Assembly: GCA_012513855.1 (NCBI GenBank)
Contig: JAAZBK010000327.1
Coordinates: forward strand, 1 to 35,221
Source: Acidimicrobiales bacterium
GTDB taxonomy: Bacteria > Actinomycetota > Acidimicrobiia > Acidimicrobiales > Iamiaceae
Direction of reading: 5' to 3'
Length of the DNA stretch: 35,221 nt
The notes under the pieces were generated by a model that ran no database searches, was not told where the DNA came from, and was given only the letters and a program-made list of their open reading frames with translations. Positions within the stretch are counted from its first letter, which is position 1. The number at the start of each line of letters is the position of its first letter. Positions 30,730-35,221 of the stretch are shown piece after piece. The position numbers and the translations under genes were made by a program.

Positions 30730-32265
30730 TCAGCCCGCATCTTCTGGGCAGCCGTCGCCCTGGCCCCGTCTCTCGTCCTCGAAGATCACGTGCTCCTTCT
30801 CGGCCAGGGTGTGGCCGAGGACCACCAGGTCGACCCCTCCGACCACCTCCATCCGTGCGTAGCCCGACTTGCAGATCGACGATGCTGCGAAACCGGCGGC
30901 CGGGTCACCCCATTCGAGCCGGGAACCGATCACCACGCCGGCGTGGAGGTGCGGGACGACGCCTTGGCCGAGGATCGACAGGGACACGCTCGGAAACGCC
31001 ACGCCGAACTGGGCGTCGACGTCGATGCCCATGGGAGCTGCTGAGTCTGCGGGGTCGGGGTCCATCTCGCCGATGTCGGTCGCCCCCGATGCGGAGACCC
31101 CCGCTCCCTCGAAGCTGAAGCCGGCGTCGCCGCTGTAGCTGAACGACGCCTTCGCGGTTGCGGACGCTTGGGCGGTGGCGCTGACGTTTCCGATGATGTC
31201 CGCTGATAGGTCGAGGGTGACGGGAACCGGGCCGACCAGCCACGTGTAGGTGAGCATCGGAACCGGAACCTCGAGCTCGACCGGTGAGACTCCCGCGGCC
31301 GCCACCGATATCGACAGGTCGAGGTTGCTCGTCAGGTCGTTGAGCTCGATGTCGGATCCGGTCAGTTCGCCCCCTGTGTAGGAGCTCGATGATGTCGACC
31401 GGAGACTGCCGATGCTGCCCTCGGCGCGGAACGCCATGGTCGGGTCGTCGCCACCTCGCGAGACCACGACGAGGATGTCGACGGAGTCTCCCTTGGCGGT
31501 GAGTCGGAACTGGTACTTGTTGCCGTGGGATCCGTAGGTCCACGCCACCGACCCGTCCTCGGGCTTCACCTCCAGCTCGGGGACGATGTCGCCGTCATCG
31601 CCTTCGCTGGATCGAACCGGGACGATGCGCCCATCGGGGTGGCGCATCGAGATCTGGGTCAACTGCGCCCGGGCCGGGGTGGCCGCCGGCACGACCGCAG
31701 GCGTGGCGTTGGACCTGAGCCCGTCGGGTCGCCTGCTGTCGCGGTCGGTCGGTTCGGTGAGGAAGTCGTCGAAGCTGAACTCGATCGGCACGTCCCACGC
31801 CACCGTGCCGTCCTCGATGACGTCGGCCAACGACGCCGGTTCGGTGTCGACCGCCGTCTCCGCGCCTTCCGAGCGGACCGAGGTGATCCGGCCCAGCGCC
31901 TGGCCGGCGACCAGGAGCACGCGGCCTTCGGCGAGGTCGAGGCCTGTGGCTTCGATGGCTGCGGTGTCGAAGGTGAACGTGCCCGCCGACCGGTCGGTGG
32001 CGACCAACGCGTCCAGTCCTTCACCGGCCACGAGCGTGGTGTCGTCGGAGTAGCTGACATCCCATGTCGTGTCTCCGTCGTCGAGGAGATGTCCCCGCTC
32101 CACCTCGGTGAGGCCCGGGATCGCAGCCGAGGCGTCGTCGGGTCCGGCGGTGTTGCCTTCGGGGGTGGGCGCGGGCGTTCTGGTGTCCACCCCTCCCGTC
32201 GAGCACGCAGCGAGGACCAGAGCCCCGACGACGGCGAATGCTGGCCAGGACCTCTTGCGCGACAT
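30730..32265 (-). CDS. Large secreted lipoprotein of unknown function
   Basis: Protein of 511 residues. A signal peptide MSRKRSWPAFAVVGALVLAAC ends in a lipobox with Cys21. A Pro/Thr/Glu linker (about 22-50) follows. The rest is polar, rich in Ser, Thr, Val and Asp, with alternating patterns that suggest beta structure (for example SVDILVVVSRGGDDPTMAFRAEGSIGSLRS and NLDLSISVAAAGVSPVELEVPVPMLTYTWLVG). A late Cys occurs in SSICKSG. No domain is recognisable. The ATG at 32265 has AAGGAG 4 bases upstream. It lies 62 bases after another lipoprotein gene on the same strand and may share its transcript. Confidence 0.8.
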   Translation of the reverse strand: MSRKRSWPAFAVVGALVLAACSTGGVDTRTPAPTPEGNTAGPDDASAAIPGLTEVERGHLLDDGDTTWDVSYSDDTTLVAGEGLDALVATDRSAGTFTFDTAAIEATGLDLAEGRVLLVAGQALGRITSVRSEGAETAVDTEPASLADVIEDGTVAWDVPIEFSFDDFLTEPTDRDSRRPDGLRSNATPAVVPAATPARAQLTQISMRHPDGRIVPVRSSEGDDGDIVPELEVKPEDGSVAWTYGSHGNKYQFRLTAKGDSVDILVVVSRGGDDPTMAFRAEGSIGSLRSTSSSSYTGGELTGSDIELNDLTSNLDLSISVAAAGVSPVELEVPVPMLTYTWLVGPVPVTLDLSADIIGNVSATAQASATAKASFSYSGDAGFSFEGAGVSASGATDIGEMDPDPADSAAPMGIDVDAQFGVAFPSVSLSILGQGVVPHLHAGVVIGSRLEWGDPAAGFAASSICKSGYARMEVVGGVDLVVLGHTLAEKEHVIFEDERRGQGDGCPEDAG

Positions 32266-32327
32266 CTAACTCCTTGGGTGGGGCGGGTTCCGCTCGATCA
32301 GGCGGCGTCGGCCGAGCCGGGGCTCGG

Positions 32328-33353
32328 TCAGGAGTCCCCGGCCTCGCTGCTCTCCTGCATCTCGGCCAGCTGCTCCTCCAGCTCGGCCTGGAGGTCTTCG
32401 GCCGAACGGACGTGTCCGTCTCCGTTGAGGTCGACCCCCACGATCATCTCGTGGGCCAGGAGCGTGGCCTCCCACGTGCATTCGGGGAGGGTGAACGATT
32501 CCACGATCTTCTCGACGGTGGCCTGGTCGACCGGGGTCTCCGATGCGTCGAAGCTGATGGTGACCACCACGGAGTAGGGGACCAACGGGAACTCGCCGAG
32601 CCCCTGGTTCCGTGGTAGCTCGAGCACGCCCAGGCGCACCCGGTACTCGGTCTGGGACACGTGGTTGGGCGCCTGCGCGGGGTCCAGGTAGAAGAGGTCG
32701 GCTTCTTGGTCTCCGACCGTGACGGTGGCGACCTTCTCGAAGGTGATGGTGGCCTCGTCGTCACCCACGCTCGACTTGTAGTCGAAGGTCGTCCACGGTT
32801 CGCCTTCCCAATCGAGGACCTCGCCGTCGGGGCTCCTCGAATCCCAATCGACCGCGACCTCGATGGTCCCGCGCGAGCTGTTCTCGGCATCCCAGTCGAA
32901 CCTTCGATCCTCGTCGGTACCGGTGATGCCACCGCTTCCCGCGCTGCCTCGGCCCGCGGAGCCCCACTCCTCGGGCACCGCGTAGGTGAACCAGCTCGAG
33001 TACCGGTCTGCGCCGCCCTCGAAGTCAGGTTCCTCGCCGCGGTTCGGATCGTTGGGGTACCCGGGATCGCAGTTGGCCGCGCCTTGCCGGAACCCGTCCG
33101 GCACGCGGGCCTCCAGGGGGAGGAGCGCTACGGGGTCGGGAACGTCGGCGTCGGTCGGTTCCTGCCCGCCGGACGACTCGTCGGTGTCGCCACCGGACTC
33201 CGACGGCGTTGCTCCGCTCGTGTCCTGGGCCGCCGTCGTGTCCGGTGACGCATCATCGCCATCTGAGCCGCCGCAGGCGCCGAGCCCGAGGGTCGTGACC
33301 ACGGCCAGTGCCGTGAGTGCGCGCCAAAAGGTCGTTGAGGAATTTTCGCCCAT
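32328..33353 (-). CDS. Secreted lipoprotein with a C-terminal EF-hand calcium-binding loop
   Basis: Protein of 341 residues. Its signal peptide (residues 1-27) ends in the lipobox LGLGAC. An acidic Ser/Thr/Asp linker (about 28-80) is followed by a beta-rich domain of unknown family (about 85-290). At residues 308-319 it has a canonical EF-hand loop, DLNGDGHVRSAE: Asp1, Asn3, Asp5, Gly6, Val8, Glu12. A charged helix to the end follows. A single EF-hand in a surface protein suggests calcium-dependent folding or contact. The ATG at 33353 is 7 bases after minus-strand TACGGT (33366-33361), the leaderless layout. Confidence 0.82.
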   Translation of the reverse strand: MGENSSTTFWRALTALAVVTTLGLGACGGSDGDDASPDTTAAQDTSGATPSESGGDTDESSGGQEPTDADVPDPVALLPLEARVPDGFRQGAANCDPGYPNDPNRGEEPDFEGGADRYSSWFTYAVPEEWGSAGRGSAGSGGITGTDEDRRFDWDAENSSRGTIEVAVDWDSRSPDGEVLDWEGEPWTTFDYKSSVGDDEATITFEKVATVTVGDQEADLFYLDPAQAPNHVSQTEYRVRLGVLELPRNQGLGEFPLVPYSVVVTISFDASETPVDQATVEKIVESFTLPECTWEATLLAHEMIVGVDLNGDGHVRSAEDLQAELEEQLAEMQESSEAGDS

Positions 33354-33360
33354 GCGGTCG

Positions 33361-33366
33361 ACCGTA
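33361..33366 (-). promoter_or_regulatory. -10 box of the EF-hand lipoprotein gene
   Basis: Minus-strand TACGGT ends 7 bases before the ATG at 33353. The remaining gap to the TetR stop (33367-33517) shows nothing further that I can support. Confidence 0.4.
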
Positions 33367-33517
33367 ACAGGCGTTTCAGGTGTCTCCCGACGGCCGGCTC
33401 GGTCGAAGGACCCGAAGAGGTCAGCCTGGCCGGCGACACACAGCGTCGCGGAAGGGTCACGGACCGTCGCCGAAATGGTCGGGTTCGACCCGCGAGGAGC
33501 CCCTGCCGAGCGGCTCG

Positions 33518-34099
33518 CTACCCGGTGAGCAGGGGGGTGGCGATGCGGATCAGCTCAGCTCGTAGGGTGGCGTCGTCGAGGTCGGCCACCAGCGGAAACG
33601 ACACCGTGCCGAGGATGGCCGCGATCACCGATGCCCGGATGCGGGCCTGAGCGCCGAGCCCGTCGCCCAGAAGCTCCCCGAACACCTCCCGCCACAACCT
33701 CTGCGACGGTGGGTGCTCGCCCAGCAACCGGAACAGCACCGGGTCGCTCTGGAGGGTGCTCAGCGACGACCGGTTGGTCACTGCCACCTCGATGAGCGAC
33801 GACAGCAGGCGAAGACGTCGATCGGGCCCGGGAGCCTGCTCGAGTGCGGTGGTGAGTGCAGCCTCGAGCGGGGCGAGCTGCACCTCGATCACGGCCAGCA
33901 CGATCTCGTCCTTGGCCCGGAACTGGTGGTACACGGCGGCCTTGGTGACCCCGAGGTCGTCGGCGATCATCTGCAGCGACGTGCCACCGACGCCGTGGGT
34001 CGAGAAGAGCTGGTGGGCGACGTCGATGGTTCGGCGCTTCGGTTCGCTGTACCGAGCGACCAGCTCGGCGAGGGTGGGAGTCGACGTGGGGCCGGCCAT
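33518..34099 (-). CDS. TetR-family transcriptional regulator
   Basis: Regulator of 193 residues. The N-terminal TetR DNA-binding domain spans about 20-66: RTIDVAHQLFSTHGVGGTSLQMIADDLGVTKAAVYHQFRAKDEIV. The helical ligand domain follows. The ATG at 34099 is 6 bases after minus-strand TAAGGT (34111-34106). It is divergent from the unknown gene at 34179, and the 79-base gap contains four phased CTAGCC repeats that are the likely binding site. It is unrelated in detail to the TetR at 8264, and the sites differ too. The likely target is the divergent gene. Confidence 0.92.
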   Translation of the reverse strand: MAGPTSTPTLAELVARYSEPKRRTIDVAHQLFSTHGVGGTSLQMIADDLGVTKAAVYHQFRAKDEIVLAVIEVQLAPLEAALTTALEQAPGPDRRLRLLSSLIEVAVTNRSSLSTLQSDPVLFRLLGEHPPSQRLWREVFGELLGDGLGAQARIRASVIAAILGTVSFPLVADLDDATLRAELIRIATPLLTG

Positions 34100-34105
34100 C
34101 GGCCG

Positions 34106-34172
34106 ACCTTACCCACACGCGTCGAAGTTCCTAGCCGAACAGCTAGCCAAGAGCTAGCCGTCTGGCTAGCCT
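34106..34172. promoter_or_regulatory. Divergent promoters with four phased CTAGCC operator repeats
   Basis: CTAGCC occurs at 34131-34136, 34143-34148, 34154-34159 and 34166-34171, spaced 12, 11 and 12 bp. The last two lie in a perfect inverted repeat GCTAGCC-GTCT-GGCTAGC (34153-34170). The fourth copy overlaps TAGCCT (34167-34172), a -10-like box 6 bases from the ATG at 34179. Minus-strand TAAGGT (34111-34106) serves the TetR gene. Confidence 0.7.
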
Positions 34173-34178
34173 GGATGC

Positions 34179-35221
34179 ATGGACCCGAACTCCACCGAAT
34201 CTCAGGAAGCGGTCGCCGGGATCGACGAGCTCCTGGCCATCCGCAAGCCCGGGGCCCACCTGGAAGCCGAGGAGGTGGTGGCCGACGACTTCGTCCTGAT
34301 GCTGGGCGTAGATCTCGTCAACTTCCCCAAGTTCCCCAAGGCGGTCGACGACACCGTCACCTTCCCGCTCGCCCGGATGGACGTCCGCCAGGAGACCGAC
34401 GTCGACTCCGGGGCGGAGCTGTCCGACTACAGCGGTGAGTTCCGGCCCGACTTCCGCTTCACCGACTTCTCGAGCGAGGCGCTGGCCACCCGCTACGTGC
34501 CCTACGTCGAGAACTACACGACGCTGTGCCTCGACGGGTGGTTCGCCGAGGTCTCCCGCCGCTACGGCGCCGACGTCACCGCCGAGATCGAGTGGACGGC
34601 GTGGAACGACCAGATCGTCCCCGAGATCGCCCGGATGCGCGGCGAGTACCTGCCCACGGTCGAGCCCTACGCAGACCCAAACGCGGCTGTGCCCGAAGCC
34701 GCGCGCGGCACCACGCGGGTCGACTACACGGGGGTGTTCAGCCCCGGACTCGACGCCGGAGAGCTCACCAAGCCCGAATTGGTGCAGTGGGTGCTCGGTA
34801 GCCACGAGTACCTGCTCCAGTGCATCGAGGCGTGGGCCACCCAGCTCACCGTCCGCTACGGGCTCGACACCATGTTCGACATCCAGTTCACGCTGTGGGG
34901 CGACACGGTCCTGCCCGGAGCCAAGAAGCTCAAGGAGGAGCACTTCGGCATCACCGGCAACACCGTGGCCGACTGGATGAAGGACCTCCACATCGACGCC
35001 ACCGCCCTGCCGGGCAAGGCGTTCGACCTCACCTTCGAGATGCCCGAGCCCGACGTCGGCATCATGACGTTCAACCGCTGCGTGGCCGTCGACCAGTGGG
35101 AGGCCATGGGGCGGCCCGACATCTTGGAGAAGAACTGCCACTCGACGTGCCCCAAGTCGATGATCGTGACCACCAAGTTCTACAACCCGAACATGTTGGT
35201 CGACATCCTGGCCATCCCGCC
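34179..35221 (+). CDS. Conserved-looking protein of unknown family, C-terminus cut by the window edge
   Basis: At least 347 residues; the frame is open to the last base. It starts at ATG 34179; the ATG four bases upstream is in another frame. There is no signal peptide, so it is probably cytoplasmic. It is rich in acidic and aromatic residues: DDFVLMLGVDLVNFPKFPK, TRYVPYVENYTTLCLDGWF, EIEWTAWNDQIVPEIARMRGEYLP, SHEYLLQCIEAWATQL. Near the visible end it has a Cys/His cluster, NCHSTCPKSM, which could bind metal or be catalytic. I considered the group of L-2-amino-thiazoline-4-carboxylate hydrolase-like and DUF6125-like proteins, but cannot confirm it. Control by the divergent TetR is likely. Confidence 0.7.
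   Translation, partial: MDPNSTESQEAVAGIDELLAIRKPGAHLEAEEVVADDFVLMLGVDLVNFPKFPKAVDDTVTFPLARMDVRQETDVDSGAELSDYSGEFRPDFRFTDFSSEALATRYVPYVENYTTLCLDGWFAEVSRRYGADVTAEIEWTAWNDQIVPEIARMRGEYLPTVEPYADPNAAVPEAARGTTRVDYTGVFSPGLDAGELTKPELVQWVLGSHEYLLQCIEAWATQLTVRYGLDTMFDIQFTLWGDTVLPGAKKLKEEHFGITGNTVADWMKDLHIDATALPGKAFDLTFEMPEPDVGIMTFNRCVAVDQWEAMGRPDILEKNCHSTCPKSMIVTTKFYNPNMLVDILAIP

Noticed and set aside
34179-35221. Naming the truncated gene as a thiazoline-carboxylate hydrolase or DUF6125 member
   Set aside because: Only a loose impression from a Cys/His cluster and acidic helices, with no diagnostic motif that I can point to.

Overview
The window is GC-rich DNA, gene-dense on both strands, and reads as an actinobacterial chromosome. 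Supporting signs are many GTG starts, 1-4 base stop/start overlaps, an LLM-class (F420-type) oxidoreductase, actinobacterial-style lipoproteins, and at least eleven genes with a TANNNT box 6-8 bases before the start codon (leaderless layout). An Acidimicrobiia-like source is plausible but is inference. I see no rRNA, tRNA, CRISPR array, transposase or integrase.

Left part (1-9 kb). After a partial ClC chloride channel comes a ketone-oxidation block: a PhyH-type dioxygenase, an operon of Baeyer-Villiger monooxygenase, SDR and HSL-family esterase, and a TetR gene followed by a fused alpha/beta 2-oxoacid dehydrogenase E1. The PhyH, BVMO and TetR promoters carry the same box (GACC-N4-GGTC) next to a -10 hexamer, so the block looks like one local TetR regulon. 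A ribbon-helix-helix/Doc toxin-antitoxin pair sits inside it. Next are an acyl-CoA synthetase, a two-module VOC protein and a methyltransferase.

Middle part (12.6-25.2 kb). Two sister cupins are divergent; one is translationally linked to a KstD-like flavoprotein. Then follows what looks like a complete aromatic meta-cleavage route spread over four transcription units: Rieske oxygenase alpha subunit and an NTF2-like protein, SDR, extradiol dioxygenase, C-C hydrolase, 2-hydroxypentadienoate hydratase, 4-hydroxy-2-oxovalerate aldolase and acylating acetaldehyde dehydrogenase, with an IclR regulator in the centre. No ferredoxin or ferredoxin reductase is present.

Right part (25.2-35.2 kb). An AbrB/PIN-like toxin-antitoxin pair is followed by a divergent acyl-CoA dehydrogenase pair, whose right arm continues into an LLM oxidoreductase and a FAS1/MaoC-type dehydratase. 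Two secreted lipoproteins follow, one ending in a canonical EF-hand loop. Last come a TetR gene and a divergent, truncated gene of unknown family, separated by four phased CTAGCC repeats.

Three intergenic regions hold unexplained hairpin repeats: a 71-bp-period pair at 2028-2152, a 47-bp near-palindrome at 20554-20600, and a 61-bp-period pair at 23265-23390.
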